The notes under the pieces: generated by a model
Told to the model about the DNA's origin: nothing
The model's input: only the letters and a program-made list of their open reading frames with translations
Databases searched by the model: none
Made by a program: the position numbers and the translations under genes
Shown: positions 25,375 through 34,227 of the stretch, piece after piece
Layout: every line of letters starts with the position of its first letter
Position numbering within the stretch: position 1 is the first letter of the stretch
Assembly: GCF_943192995.1 (NCBI RefSeq)
Contig: NZ_CALPCP010000006.1
Coordinates: 96,261 to 160,260, forward strand
Source of the DNA: Flintibacter muris
GTDB taxonomy: Bacteria; Bacillota; Clostridia; Oscillospirales; Oscillospiraceae
DNA: 64,000 nt
Direction: 5' to 3'

Positions 25375-26253
25375 ATGATCTATCTGCGCCGCTTTTCCCT
25401 GCCATCTGAGAGCAGGGAGTTCTTTCTTCTAAATGATAATCCCGAGAACAAGCGCACCTGCTACACCAGCCGGTACCCCTTTGGAGTATTTCAGAACCGT
25501 CCGGTGCCCGCGCTGGAACTGGAACCTGTTACCATCCTGTGCGGCGGCAACGGCAGCGGTAAGACCACAATCCTGAACCTGATGGGGGAGAAGCTGGGCC
25601 TGGCCCGGGGGACGGTGTTTAACCGCAGCTCTTTTTTTGCATATTACCTGGAGCAATGCCAGGCGGAAACCGCCCCCGGGTTCCACACGGCGAGGGAAAA
25701 CAGCCGGGTCATCACCAGCGACGACGTGTTTGACTACCTCCTGGACCTGCGTTACATGAACGAGAACATCAACTGCCGCCGCCAGGAGCTGCTGGAGGAG
25801 TACACCAGCGCCAAATACGCCAGCTTTCAGATGCGCTCCATGGAGGACTACGACCGCCTGCGCCAGGTGGTGGACGCCCAGCGGAAAACTGGCTCCCGGT
25901 ATGTCCGGGACCAGGTGATGAACGACGTAATAGAGAAGTCCAATGGGGAGAGCGCCTTTGCCTTTTTCACCAAGGAGATCAAAGAGGATGGCCTGTATCT
26001 GTTGGACGAGCCGGAAAACAGCCTGTCGCCCAGGCTCCAGCGAGAGCTGTGCGCCTTTCTGGAGGACTCCGCCCGATTTTACCGCTGTCAGTTTGTCATC
26101 TCTACCCACTCGCCCTTCCTGCTGGCTATGAGAGAAGCAAAAATTTACGACCTGGACAGCGTCCCCATCCGGACCTGTCATTGGACACGGCTGGAGCATA
26201 TCCAGACCTACTGGCAGTTCTTCCGGGAGCACCGGGAGGAGCTGGAAACATGA
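25375..26253 (+). CDS. AAA/ABC-type ATPase of unknown role
   Basis: 292 aa. Walker A GGNGSGKTT (57-65), Walker B/ABC region LYLLDEPENSLSPRLQREL, then FVISTHSPFLLAM. These are features of the SMC/OLD-like AAA_21/AAA_23 group, whose members include predicted toxin or defence ATPases and general ABC-like enzymes. No membrane part. The gene starts 8 nt after AAGGAGC and ends before a hairpin shared with a convergent operon. No partner nuclease is adjacent in the same direction, although a Uma2-like PD-(D/E)XK gene is convergent. The function is unassigned. Confidence 0.8.
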   Translation: MIYLRRFSLPSESREFFLLNDNPENKRTCYTSRYPFGVFQNRPVPALELEPVTILCGGNGSGKTTILNLMGEKLGLARGTVFNRSSFFAYYLEQCQAETAPGFHTARENSRVITSDDVFDYLLDLRYMNENINCRRQELLEEYTSAKYASFQMRSMEDYDRLRQVVDAQRKTGSRYVRDQVMNDVIEKSNGESAFAFFTKEIKEDGLYLLDEPENSLSPRLQRELCAFLEDSARFYRCQFVISTHSPFLLAMREAKIYDLDSVPIRTCHWTRLEHIQTYWQFFREHREELET

Positions 26254-26254
26254 A

Positions 26255-26281
26255 CGCCGCCGGTCAGCAAGACCGGCGGCG
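26255..26281. terminator. Hairpin between convergent ATPase and uma2
   Basis: CGCCGCCGGTC-AGCAA-GACCGGCGGCG, an 11-bp perfect stem; a TTTTTT tract lies 17 nt further on. Confidence 0.6.
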
Positions 26282-26292
26282 AACTGCAATAT

Positions 26293-26901
26293 TCAACTTT
26301 TTTGGTTGTTTGGCAGAAGACCGCTGAAAATGTCGTCCAAGGAAATATCCAGGTCGTCATACAGGCTGCACTGAAACACAGTAGTCACTTCAGCGCGCTC
26401 CTCCGGCTTCATTTTGGCCAGCATCCAGTCGGGATATACGCTGTATACCTCATGGAGCCGGAACTGTGCGCCGATGTTTCGATAGGTCTCCACCGATTGG
26501 CTTTCCGGGCTGACAATCCAGTATTCCTTAACGCCGCACCGGGCGTAGATGTCCATCTTGTAGCTCCGGTCCCGCTTGGCGGTGCTGGGGGAGAGGACCT
26601 CCACCACCAGATCAGGTGCGCCGTGTACGCCGTCGCCCTGAATCTTGTCCCGGTCGCAGACCACCATGAAATCGGGGAGAAAATGATCCTTTTCCGTTAG
26701 GAACAAGTCGCCGTCCCCGAATGGGATACATGTTTTGCCTTTCAGATAGGTACGGAAAATGAAGTCAATATTTTCCGATACCCGGTTGTGGTTGAATGTG
26801 GGCCGGGGAGACATTGCGACAAATTCCCCGTCAATCAGCTCTTCGGGCAGATCCTCTTGATAGGCCGGATTTGTGTTCATGCTCTGAAAGAAGTTCCGCA
26901 T
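26293..26901 (-). CDS. Uma2 family putative PD-(D/E)XK endonuclease
   Basis: 202 aa, the size of Uma2 (DUF820) proteins. Core: FLPDFMVVCDRDK, then PDLVVEVLSPSTAKRDRSYK and YARCGVKEYWIVSP, with the acidic/Lys residues of the nuclease fold. The real substrate of Uma2 proteins is unknown. Its ATG at 26901 overlaps the rqcH stop by one base, placing it last in the mrnC operon. An alternative start 7 codons in (MNTNPAYQ) matches the start of a deleted paralogue at 36341. Confidence 0.87.
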   Translation of the reverse strand: MRNFFQSMNTNPAYQEDLPEELIDGEFVAMSPRPTFNHNRVSENIDFIFRTYLKGKTCIPFGDGDLFLTEKDHFLPDFMVVCDRDKIQGDGVHGAPDLVVEVLSPSTAKRDRSYKMDIYARCGVKEYWIVSPESQSVETYRNIGAQFRLHEVYSVYPDWMLAKMKPEERAEVTTVFQCSLYDDLDISLDDIFSGLLPNNQKS

Positions 26902-28703
26902 TATTTAACTCTCAGCCGCTTGGCCAGTTCCCCGTCGGGGGTGACCTGGGCGGTCTCATAAGTGGTGTAGATTACCATGCCGGGCCGGGCGCCCCCGGGC
27001 TTCTTTACATAACGCACGGGAGTGTAGTCCACGGGAACCTTGCTGCTGTCCCGGGCCTGGGAGAACCAGGCGGCCAGAATGGCGGCCTCGTTCAGGCTCT
27101 GGAGGTCGGGCTGACCGCCCTCTGTCCACAAAATAACGTGGGAGCCGTGGATTTTCTGGGTGTGGAACCAGATATCCCCCTTGCCGGCCAGCTTGCAGGT
27201 GAGCAGATCGTTCTGGCTGTTGTTTTTACCCACAGAGATGCGCAGGCCGGAGGTTGACATAAATTCCATAGGCTTGGAGGTCACCCGCTTCCCCCGGTCC
27301 TTGGCCTTGGCGGGGCGGCGGAGGTAGCCGGTGTCTGCCAGCTCCTGACGGATCTCCGCCAGATCCCGCTCCCCCTCGGCCAGGGAGATGTTTTCCAACA
27401 CGCTGTTCAGATAGTCCAGCTCTTTCCGACCCTTCTCCAGCTGGATGGTAAGGTTCTCCTCCGCCTTTTTGGCCCGGTTATAGTCCTTGTAGTACCTGGC
27501 GGCGTTCTGCTGGGGGGTGAGGAGGGGGTCCAGTTTGATCTCAATCTCTTTGCCCTCCGGGTGGTAAAAATCTATGGTCCGAAGGCGGGCCATGCCCTTT
27601 TCCATCTGGTAAAAGTTGCTGGTAAGGATGTCCCCCAGCTGGCGCAGCCGGTCCCGGTCTCGGGCGGCGGCCAGCTCCTTTTCCTGATTGCCGATTTTCC
27701 GGGCGGTGCGGTCCCGGGCGCTGGTCACTGATTTAATCAGGTCCTGACCCTTCTGTTTTACCCGGTCCTGGCGCTCCCGCTGCTCAAAGAAGGCGTCCAG
27801 CAGGGGGGAGAAGGCGGGCCAAATGTCCACCTGGGCCGCGCCCTCATACTGCCCCACGGGCAAAAAGGTGAAGTCCTTTGGCCGGCCGTCCATGGTAATC
27901 ATGGCGGGGGAGCAGTTGACGGCGGTTTCCCGCAGGTCCTCCAGTTGGTCCAGCAGCCGTCCCCGGCCTTCGGGCCCCAGAGTGTTCAGCCGCAGGTCCA
28001 CAGCGCCCCCGGTCCGGTAGGCCAGCTCCCGACAGATGAGGGGGGACAGCCCCCCGAAGGTGTCCAGCAGCCAGCGGTCGGCCTGGGCCTCCTCTGGGGC
28101 GGCGGCCAGCAGTTCCTTCAGCTCCTCCCGGCTTGCGGTGAGGGGATTTACCTTGTCCACGCCGGGGGGGAGGCGGTAGAACATCCCCGGCTGGAGCACC
28201 CGGTACCGCACCCCGGAGGGCTGTCCCTCCCGCTGGAGGAGCAGCTTGTCCGCACCGTCCAGCCCCACGTGGCGGATGCAGTCCAGGATGCGGCCCTCTC
28301 CGTCCAGCAGGATCAGGTTGGTCTTGTGGCTGATGGCCTCCAGCACCAGGCAGCGCTCTACCCGGTCGCCCAGCTCGTTCAGCGCCTCAAAGCGGAGGGT
28401 GACCACCCGTTCCAGAGGGGTCTGGACAAACTCCAGCAGCCGGGCTTCGGACATGTGCTTGCGCAGCAGCATGCAGAACATGGGGGGCTTTTCCGGGTTT
28501 TCCAGAGGCAGGGTGGTCAAATGGAGCCTGGGGTGGGCCGGGTTGGCGGACAGCAGCAGCCGCACGTTCCCCACAGCGGGGGAGCGCAGAGCCAAAATTA
28601 CCTCATCCCGCCCCGGCTGGTATATTTTGTCTACCCGGGAGCCGGAGAGGTTGGTGTTCAGTTCATGGACAACGCCCGACAGGCACAGTGCGTCCAAAGG
28701 CAT
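26901..28703 (-). CDS. rqcH: Ribosome quality control protein RqcH (NFACT family)
   Basis: 600 aa. NFACT-N domain about 1-200 (MPLDALCLSGVVHELNTNLS, then GSRVDKIYQPGRDEVIL), long coiled coil about 290-440, NFACT-R about 450-580 (SGLRISVGKNNSQND, GDIWFHTQKIHGSHVIL). RqcH binds obstructed 50S subunits and adds alanine tails to stalled peptides. Older annotations call it fibronectin-binding protein. Third gene of a minus-strand operon; the gap to the SMI1 gene is 20 nt. Confidence 0.93.
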   Translation of the reverse strand: MPLDALCLSGVVHELNTNLSGSRVDKIYQPGRDEVILALRSPAVGNVRLLLSANPAHPRLHLTTLPLENPEKPPMFCMLLRKHMSEARLLEFVQTPLERVVTLRFEALNELGDRVERCLVLEAISHKTNLILLDGEGRILDCIRHVGLDGADKLLLQREGQPSGVRYRVLQPGMFYRLPPGVDKVNPLTASREELKELLAAAPEEAQADRWLLDTFGGLSPLICRELAYRTGGAVDLRLNTLGPEGRGRLLDQLEDLRETAVNCSPAMITMDGRPKDFTFLPVGQYEGAAQVDIWPAFSPLLDAFFEQRERQDRVKQKGQDLIKSVTSARDRTARKIGNQEKELAAARDRDRLRQLGDILTSNFYQMEKGMARLRTIDFYHPEGKEIEIKLDPLLTPQQNAARYYKDYNRAKKAEENLTIQLEKGRKELDYLNSVLENISLAEGERDLAEIRQELADTGYLRRPAKAKDRGKRVTSKPMEFMSTSGLRISVGKNNSQNDLLTCKLAGKGDIWFHTQKIHGSHVILWTEGGQPDLQSLNEAAILAAWFSQARDSSKVPVDYTPVRYVKKPGGARPGMVIYTTYETAQVTPDGELAKRLRVK

Positions 28704-28723
28704 AGAAAATCACGCTCCAATGT

Positions 28724-29257
28724 TCAATAGGGAAACTCTGCAAAGTAGTCCACATCATCCCCGTCGGTGAGCCAGCGTTCGAACCAGCCCAGAAAGTCCT
28801 GGCGCTGGCAGCAGGGCTGAACGCCCATTTCGCAAAAATGCCAGACCTCGCCCCGGCAGGGGCCGGTGATGACCAGCTCACAGGTCTGGCCGCAGCCGAT
28901 GTCGATGAGTTCCAGCGTGCCGCTGGTAAAAGGATTGCCGAAGGGCGGCTCCTCGCCCTCCTCCATGTTGTCCCAATCCACCCAGTGCTCCTCATAACGG
29001 AAGGGTTCTGCATAGTTTTCTACCTCACGCTTTGCTCCAAGGGGCAGAAAGTCGTAGCCGTCGAACATGTCGCAGCCGTCACCCACCTCCAGCAGGAAGC
29101 GGCGGTAGCCCTCGGGGAGGGTGACCTGATGCTTCTGCTCAAAGGAGCGGATGTCTTCCTCAGACAGGACAGGTCCCATTTGGATATCCTGTTCCTTGAT
29201 TGCCGCTTTGATCCGCGCTAAAACGGCGTCATACTCTTCCGGCTTGTAAATTGGCAT
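28724..29257 (-). CDS. SMI1/KNR4 family protein
   Basis: 177 aa. SMI1/KNR4 fold visible from about residue 30: LSEEDIRSFEQKHQVTLPEG, YRRFLLEVGDGCDMFDGYDF, then IDIGCGQTCELVITGPCRGE. Many bacterial members are immunity proteins of polymorphic toxins, yet no toxin is adjacent. Here it sits between mrnC and rqcH with gaps of 3 and 20 nt, so co-expression with RNA/ribosome genes is likely. The function is not known. Confidence 0.88.
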   Translation of the reverse strand: MPIYKPEEYDAVLARIKAAIKEQDIQMGPVLSEEDIRSFEQKHQVTLPEGYRRFLLEVGDGCDMFDGYDFLPLGAKREVENYAEPFRYEEHWVDWDNMEEGEEPPFGNPFTSGTLELIDIGCGQTCELVITGPCRGEVWHFCEMGVQPCCQRQDFLGWFERWLTDGDDVDYFAEFPY

Positions 29258-29260
29258 GGT

Positions 29261-29662
29261 TCACTCCTCCATCATAACAGCAAATAACTCGTTCAGCCGC
29301 TCGGTTTGTCCCTGGAGATACAGCCAGCCAAACAGGGCCTCCAGGCCGGTGGCGGTCTGGTACTGGGCCCGGCTGGCCGCCTTGGGGACAGAGTGGGGGA
29401 CGGTGTTGCGGCCCCGGCGGAAGACATCGCCCTCCTCCTCAGACAGCAGGGGCCGGATTTTCTCAAACCGCTCTGCCTGGGCGGGGGCGGCCACATACTG
29501 GACGGTGGCCTTGTGCAGGTCGCGGGCCCTGGCCTTGCCGTGGAGCACCAGCCAGGAGCGGACCATCAGCTCATACACGCCGTCCCCCAGGTGGGCCAGC
29601 CCCAGGGTGGACAGGGACAGCAGGCGGTCCCGGTCTATATTTAAATGGAAGTAGTCGGTCAT
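29261..29662 (-). CDS. mrnC: Mini-ribonuclease 3 (MrnC)
   Basis: 133 aa. Catalytic-domain-only RNase III: LSTLGLAHLGDGVYELMVRS near the N-terminus, where the Asp in GD is the conserved acidic site, and YQTATGLEALFGWLYLQGQ near the end, with the conserved Glu. It matures 23S rRNA ends. ATG at 29662 follows AAAAAGGAGC; the frame continues upstream through a repeat and is not used. First gene of mrnC-SMI1-rqcH-uma2. Confidence 0.93.
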   Translation of the reverse strand: MTDYFHLNIDRDRLLSLSTLGLAHLGDGVYELMVRSWLVLHGKARARDLHKATVQYVAAPAQAERFEKIRPLLSEEEGDVFRRGRNTVPHSVPKAASRAQYQTATGLEALFGWLYLQGQTERLNELFAVMMEE

Positions 29663-29693
29663 GGCAGGGCGCTCCTTTTTGGAAAGTGGGATG

Positions 29694-29722
29694 ATTTTAT
29701 CATACTTTTCAAAGGATGGCAA
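29694..29722 (-). promoter_or_regulatory. Sigma-A promoter of the mrnC operon
   Basis: Minus strand TTGCCA (29717-29722), 17-nt spacer, TAAAAT (29694-29699). Confidence 0.7.
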
Positions 29723-29733
29723 GAGGGCCCCTG

Positions 29734-29839
29734 CGGCTGTAGGGCGCGGTGACCCCGGTGCGCCGTTCACTGCCAACCGGCGGCGGGCCGAGTCGTTCCG
29801 CCCTGCCAATACGGCTGGATTTTCCCAAAATTGATTTGC
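29734..29839 (-). repeat. Family A dispersed repeat, copy 3 (inverted)
   Basis: Reads GGGCGCGGTGACCCCGGTGC, CTGCCAACCGGCGGCGGGCC and CCAAAATTGATTTGCG, the reverse of the 47169 copy. It separates mrnC from comEC. Confidence 0.75.
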
Positions 29840-29919
29840 GTGGACTGAGAGAGTTCGCCCTTGCAATTTTCTCACAAACATGATACCCTTTAGAAAATGC
29901 TGGGAGAGGGGAGAGGACC

Positions 29920-32223
29920 GTGCGCATACTGGTCGCCTTTGCCTTCTCCTTTGCCGCCGCTGTTTTCCTCTCTGTCTACGGGGAGTTGGACGCCGTTTTG
30001 CCGGTGCTGGGCGGGGGACTGGCTGTCACAGCGCTGCTGCTGAGGCTGTTCCTCCGGAAAAAAAGCCGTGTCCGCACCCGGGCTCTGCTGATTTTATCCG
30101 GGCTGGCGGCGGGCTTTTTGTGGACAGCCCTGTATACGGCGGTGTTCTTTCAGCCAGCCAAGGAACTGGACGGCCAGACCGTCCGGCTCACTGCCACAGT
30201 GGCCGACTGGCCCCAGGAGGGGACGTATGGCGGGTATACCGTTCTGGTCCGTGCGGACACGGACAGCTGGGTGAAGCTGTCCGCCATTCTGTATACAGAC
30301 GGGCAGGGGGCGGGTCTGCGCCCCGGCGACCGGATAGAGACCATTGCCCGCTGCACCCTGGGGGACCGGACCTTTGCCGGGGAGAAGATCACCTACTACA
30401 CCGCCAAAGGGATTTTTCTTCGAGCCCAGGCCTATGGGCGGCTGGCGGCGGAGCGTCCGGACCAGGTGCCGCCCCAGTATTTTGCCGCCTGGGCGGCGAA
30501 GGCGCTGAAAGCGGGGATTGACGCCGCCTTTCCGGAGGAGACGGCGGGCTTTGTCAAGGCCCTTGTGACGGGCAACCGGGACAGCCTCACCGACGCCTTT
30601 ACCACTTCTCTGGAGCGCACCGGACTGAGCCATACAGTGGCGGTGTCCGGTATGCACCTGGCCTTTCTGGCCGGACTGCTCACCCTGCTGCTGGGCCGGA
30701 ACAGGCGGAGCACCGCGGTGTTGACCATTTTATGGGTGGTGCTGTTCTGCGGAATCGCGGGCAGCACCCCGTCGGTGCTTCGGGCGGCGGTGATGGTGCT
30801 CATGCTCCAGTTCGCGCCCCTGCTGGACCGGGAGCGGGACGGCCCTACCTCGCTGGCACTGGCTTTGCTTCTGCTGCTGTGGGTCAACCCCTTCTCCGCC
30901 GCTCATATCGGCTTGCAGCTGTCCTTTGCGGCGGTGGCGGGCATTCTGCTGGTGTCTGACCGGGTTCAGGACTGGCTGCTCAGATGCTTTCACATGGACA
31001 GGCTGTCCAAGCCCGCCAATTTTGGGATAAAACTGCTGCGGATGCTTCCATACTTTGTGATATCCACCCTCTCCGCCACTCTGGGCGCCTCAGTGCTCAC
31101 CATTCCCCTGGTGGCAGTACACTTCAATATGATCTCCCTCATCTCGCCCCTGTCCAATCTGCTCACCCTGTGGGCCATTGGCTTCCTGTTTCTGGGCGGA
31201 CTGGGAGTGGGGGCGCTGGCTATCCTCCTGCCTGAACCGGCGGCGGTGCTGGCAATCCCCTTTACCGCCCTGACCCGCTACCTCCAGTGGGTGATTGACC
31301 AGCTGTCCCGGCCCGCCCTGGCGGCGCTGCCCCTGGAGTCGGTGTACTACCGGGCCTGGCTGGTGCTGGGCTATGGTCTGGTGCTGGCCTTTGTTCGCGC
31401 AAAGGGGCGGCGGCCAGTGTGGATGCCTCTGGCCGCCGGGACGGCGGCGCTGGTGCTGGCCGTGAGCCTCACCCGGGCCTCCTTCCGGGCCGGGGATATG
31501 GCGGTGACGGTTCTGGACGTGGGCCAGGGACAGAGCGTTCTGGTTCGCACAGGGGACTTTCTCACCCTGGTGGACTGCGGCGGGGACAGCCGGGATGACC
31601 CCGGCGATATCGCGGCCGACTACCTCCAGGCCCTGGGCCGCAGCGACGTGGATTTGCTGGTGGTGTCCCACTACCACGCCGACCACGCCAACGGGATTCC
31701 TCAGCTGCTGAGGCGGATTGGGGTAGGGGAGATCGCCTTGCCCGACGTGGAGGCGGACGACCCGCTGAGAATGGAAATTCTGTCCGCCGCAAAGCGGCAA
31801 AATATCCCGGTGCGCATGGTCCGGGAGGACACCTGCTTTGAGCTGGCGGAGGACAGGACAGTGTCCGTCTTCGCCCCCATGGCGGAAGAGGGGACCGCCA
31901 ACGAGCTGGGACTGACTGTGCTGGCCTCCGCTGGGCAGACGGATGTGCTCATCACCGGCGACATGGAGCAAGAGGGGGAGCTGCGGCTGGTGGAGACCGC
32001 CGCCCTGCCCGATATCGAGGTGCTGGTTGTGGGCCACCACGGCTCTGCCACCTCCACCACCCCGGAGCTGCTGGAGAGGGTCAGCCCAGGCCTGGCCCTC
32101 ATCTCCGTGGGGCCAAACAACAAATACGGCCACCCGGATTGGGACACCTTGGTCCGCCTGGACGAAATCGGAGCCAAAATCTACCGCACAGACCTCTATG
32201 GAACCATAGAAGTGCAGCTGTGA
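29920..32223 (+). CDS. comEC: ComEC/Rec2 DNA-uptake channel protein
   Basis: 767 aa. N-terminal membrane segments with an OB-like DUF4131 region (about 60-175), ComEC core with TGLSHTVAVSGMHLAFLAG-type sequence near 230, further helices to about 510, and a C-terminal metallo-beta-lactamase domain: VLDVGQGQSVLVRTG, VDCGGD, VVSHYHADHANGI and VVGHHGSATSTT. It forms the channel for single-stranded DNA entry and probably degrades the other strand. The start is GTG at 29920 after GGAGAGGGGAGAGG. A possible promoter TTGCAA-N17-TACCCT is at 29861-29889. No comEA is adjacent. Confidence 0.94.
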   Translation: MRILVAFAFSFAAAVFLSVYGELDAVLPVLGGGLAVTALLLRLFLRKKSRVRTRALLILSGLAAGFLWTALYTAVFFQPAKELDGQTVRLTATVADWPQEGTYGGYTVLVRADTDSWVKLSAILYTDGQGAGLRPGDRIETIARCTLGDRTFAGEKITYYTAKGIFLRAQAYGRLAAERPDQVPPQYFAAWAAKALKAGIDAAFPEETAGFVKALVTGNRDSLTDAFTTSLERTGLSHTVAVSGMHLAFLAGLLTLLLGRNRRSTAVLTILWVVLFCGIAGSTPSVLRAAVMVLMLQFAPLLDRERDGPTSLALALLLLLWVNPFSAAHIGLQLSFAAVAGILLVSDRVQDWLLRCFHMDRLSKPANFGIKLLRMLPYFVISTLSATLGASVLTIPLVAVHFNMISLISPLSNLLTLWAIGFLFLGGLGVGALAILLPEPAAVLAIPFTALTRYLQWVIDQLSRPALAALPLESVYYRAWLVLGYGLVLAFVRAKGRRPVWMPLAAGTAALVLAVSLTRASFRAGDMAVTVLDVGQGQSVLVRTGDFLTLVDCGGDSRDDPGDIAADYLQALGRSDVDLLVVSHYHADHANGIPQLLRRIGVGEIALPDVEADDPLRMEILSAAKRQNIPVRMVREDTCFELAEDRTVSVFAPMAEEGTANELGLTVLASAGQTDVLITGDMEQEGELRLVETAALPDIEVLVVGHHGSATSTTPELLERVSPGLALISVGPNNKYGHPDWDTLVRLDEIGAKIYRTDLYGTIEVQL

Positions 32224-32235
32224 GGAGAATAAGTA

Positions 32236-32283
32236 AGAACCTGTATTCATAGACGGCGTTCAACGCCTGTGAATACAGGTTCT
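32236..32283. repeat. 48-nt palindrome after comEC
   Basis: Arms AGAACCTGTATTCA / TGAATACAGGTTCT with a nested GGCGTT-C-AACGCC. There is no T-run. I saw only one copy in the window; it abuts family B repeats. Confidence 0.7.
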
Positions 32284-32284
32284 A

Positions 32285-32350
32285 AGGGCGGCCTGTGGCC
32301 GCCCGGAAGAGACATGCTGATTGGGACGGGCGGCCACAGGCCGCCCCTGC
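32285..32350. repeat. REP pair (family B)
   Basis: GGGCGGCCTGTGGCCGCCC and CGGGCGGCCACAGGCCGCCC in inverted arrangement around 25 nt, just before the holA ribosome site. Confidence 0.75.
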
Positions 32351-32374
32351 AGACGGGGATAAGGAGAGAGCGCC

Positions 32375-33403
32375 ATGCCGCCAAAGAACAAGCCGGATAC
32401 CTCCGGATATGAGACGCTGAAAAGGGACCTGGCCGCAGGGAAGCCGGGGCAGCTGTATATTTTCCATGGAGAGGAGACCTACCTGCGTGACTACTATCTG
32501 GGAAAACTGCGGGAGATGGTCCTCACCGGGGGACTGGGGGAGTTCAACCGCCACGATCTGGGGGCCAGAGAGATGTCCCCCCACGTCCTGGAGGAAGCTG
32601 TGGACTGCCTGCCCATGATGGCGGAGCGGACGCTGGTTATTGTTACCGACTTCGACCTGTTCAAGGCGGGGGAGAAGGAGGAGTATATCCGCATTTTGTC
32701 CAGCCTGCCCGAGTACTGCTGCCTGGTGTTCCTCTACGACCTGATCGAGTACAAGCCGGACGCCCGCACCAAGCTGGCGGCGGTGGTGAAGCAGCGGGGG
32801 ACGGCGGTCAACTTTGCCCGCCAGGGCCAGCGGGAGCTGATGGACTGGGTCCGCCGCCACTTCAAGGCTCAGGGCAAGGAGATTGACCCCCGGCTGTGCG
32901 AGGAGCTAATCTTTCTGTGCGGCGACCTGATGCACAACCTCCAGCAGGAGATCGGCAAAATTGCCGCCTATGCCAAGGGCCCCCACATCACCCGGGCGGA
33001 TATTGAGGCGGTGGCCACCCCCCAGCTCAGCGCCGTGGTGTTCCGCATTGCCGACGCTATCGGGGAAAAGAACTACGACAAAGCCGCCCGCGTGCTGGGG
33101 GAGCTGTACCAGATGCAGAAGAGCCCCTATGAGATTATGAGTGCTCTGGGCAAGCAGCTGCGCCAGCTGTACTCCGCCCGGCTGGCCCTGGACGGGCGGC
33201 GGGACAGCGCCTATGTGGCCAGGCTCTGGGGTATGCGCTACCCCGCCGACCGCCTGATGACCAGCGCCCGGCGGTTCTCTCTGCCCTGGTGCCGCCGGGC
33301 GGTGGTCCGCTGTGCCCAGACCGACCTGGCAATGAAGTCCACCGGCCAGGACGCCAAGGAGCTGGTGACCACGCTGCTGCTGGAACTGGCCAACACAACT
33401 TGA
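32375..33403 (+). CDS. holA: DNA polymerase III subunit delta
   Basis: 342 aa, usual HolA length. Opens the sliding clamp within the clamp loader. N-terminal AAA-like fold starting GQLYIFHGEETYLRDYYLGK, middle LFLCGDL-type region (EELIFLCGDLMHNLQQEIGK), and YEIMSALGKQLRQLYSARL toward the C-terminus. The ATG follows AAGGAGAGAG. Adjacent to rnmV downstream and, after repeats, comEC upstream, a common Firmicutes arrangement (comEC-holA). Confidence 0.93.
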   Translation: MPPKNKPDTSGYETLKRDLAAGKPGQLYIFHGEETYLRDYYLGKLREMVLTGGLGEFNRHDLGAREMSPHVLEEAVDCLPMMAERTLVIVTDFDLFKAGEKEEYIRILSSLPEYCCLVFLYDLIEYKPDARTKLAAVVKQRGTAVNFARQGQRELMDWVRRHFKAQGKEIDPRLCEELIFLCGDLMHNLQQEIGKIAAYAKGPHITRADIEAVATPQLSAVVFRIADAIGEKNYDKAARVLGELYQMQKSPYEIMSALGKQLRQLYSARLALDGRRDSAYVARLWGMRYPADRLMTSARRFSLPWCRRAVVRCAQTDLAMKSTGQDAKELVTTLLLELANTT

Positions 33404-33426
33404 ATCCAAAGTGTTGATATTGAACC

Positions 33427-33496
33427 TGCAGGGGCGGCCTTTGGCCGCCCGCAGAACTTTACAAATGCAGCCTCCCTTTGCGAAGGGAGGCTTTTG
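33427..33496. repeat. Family B plus family C repeats in tandem
   Basis: TGCAGGGGCGGCCTTTGGCCGCCCGCAG (33427-33454, an interrupted palindrome) then GCCTCCC-TTTGCGAA-GGGAGGC (33470-33492). They fill the holA-rnmV gap, and the second may act as a terminator. Confidence 0.65.
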
Positions 33497-33513
33497 GAGG
33501 AAAGGAGATTGCC

Positions 33514-34101
33514 ATGCTTCACATCCGGGAGGCCATTGTGGTGGAGGGACGGTACGACAAGAACACTCTGTCCCAGGTGGTAGATACCCTCATTCTGGAG
33601 ACGGGGGGCTTTCAGATCTTCAAGGACCCGGAAAAGATGGCTCTGCTGGACCGGGCGGCCCGGCGGCGGGGGTTGGTGGTGCTCACCGACTCTGACGGGG
33701 CGGGGTTTGTCATCCGAAACCGGATCAAAGGGGCGGTTCCCGCCCAATTTTTAAAGCACGCCTATATTCCGGACGTCTGGGGCAAAGAGCGCCGCAAGCG
33801 CCGGCGGGGGAAGGAGGGCAAGCTGGGGGTGGAGGGCATGCCCCCTGATGTGCTGGAATCCGTCCTCCGCCGGGCGGGAGCCACCTTTCTGGAGGAGGGG
33901 GAACAGACCTCACCCTCCGGGCCGCCCCTGACCAAGGGCGATCTGTTCGCCGCCGGACTGTCCGGAGGACCGGGGAGCGGCGAGAAGCGCCAGGCCCTGC
34001 TCAAACGGCTGGAACTGCCTGAGCATATGTCCGCCAACGCCCTGCTGGCCGTTTTGAACGGCTGCTACAGCAGGGAGGAGGCGGAAAAGCTGATTCAATA
34101 G
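33514..34101 (+). CDS. rnmV: Ribonuclease M5
   Basis: 195 aa. TOPRIM domain nuclease maturing 5S rRNA: IREAIVVEGRYDKNTL carries the catalytic Glu and LTDSDGAGFVIRNRIKG the DxD-type acid pair. The C-terminal half is basic (KERRKRRRGKEGK) as expected for 5S contact. ATG at 33514 follows GAAAGGAG. No ksgA gene follows, unlike in Bacillus, and a strong terminator overlaps the stop codon. Confidence 0.93.
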   Translation: MLHIREAIVVEGRYDKNTLSQVVDTLILETGGFQIFKDPEKMALLDRAARRRGLVVLTDSDGAGFVIRNRIKGAVPAQFLKHAYIPDVWGKERRKRRRGKEGKLGVEGMPPDVLESVLRRAGATFLEEGEQTSPSGPPLTKGDLFAAGLSGGPGSGEKRQALLKRLELPEHMSANALLAVLNGCYSREEAEKLIQ

Positions 34102-34130
34102 GTTCCCCTGTTCGGGGAACCTATTTTTTT
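34098..34130 (+). terminator. Terminator of rnmV
   Basis: ATAGGTTCCCC-TGTTC-GGGGAACCTAT followed by TTTTTT; the stem starts at the stop codon. Confidence 0.9.
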
Positions 34131-34142
34131 GCACAAACAAAA

Positions 34143-34200
34143 TTCGACCAAGAAGCCTATCAACGATTTGACCGATTTTTCCCGGCCAAGCCCCTATAAT
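34143..34200 (+). promoter_or_regulatory. Candidate Spo0A-activated spoIIG promoter
   Basis: TTGACC (34168-34173) and TATAAT (34195-34200) are separated by 21 nt, too long for an unaided sigma-A promoter. TTCGACC (34143-34149) resembles the 0A box TTCGACA, and TTTGACC (34167-34173) overlaps the -35. In Bacillus subtilis spoIIG an overlong spacer and 0A boxes near -35 are known features. Confidence 0.65.
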
Positions 34201-34227
34201 AGGACGTGCTGAAAGGGGGACGGGCAT

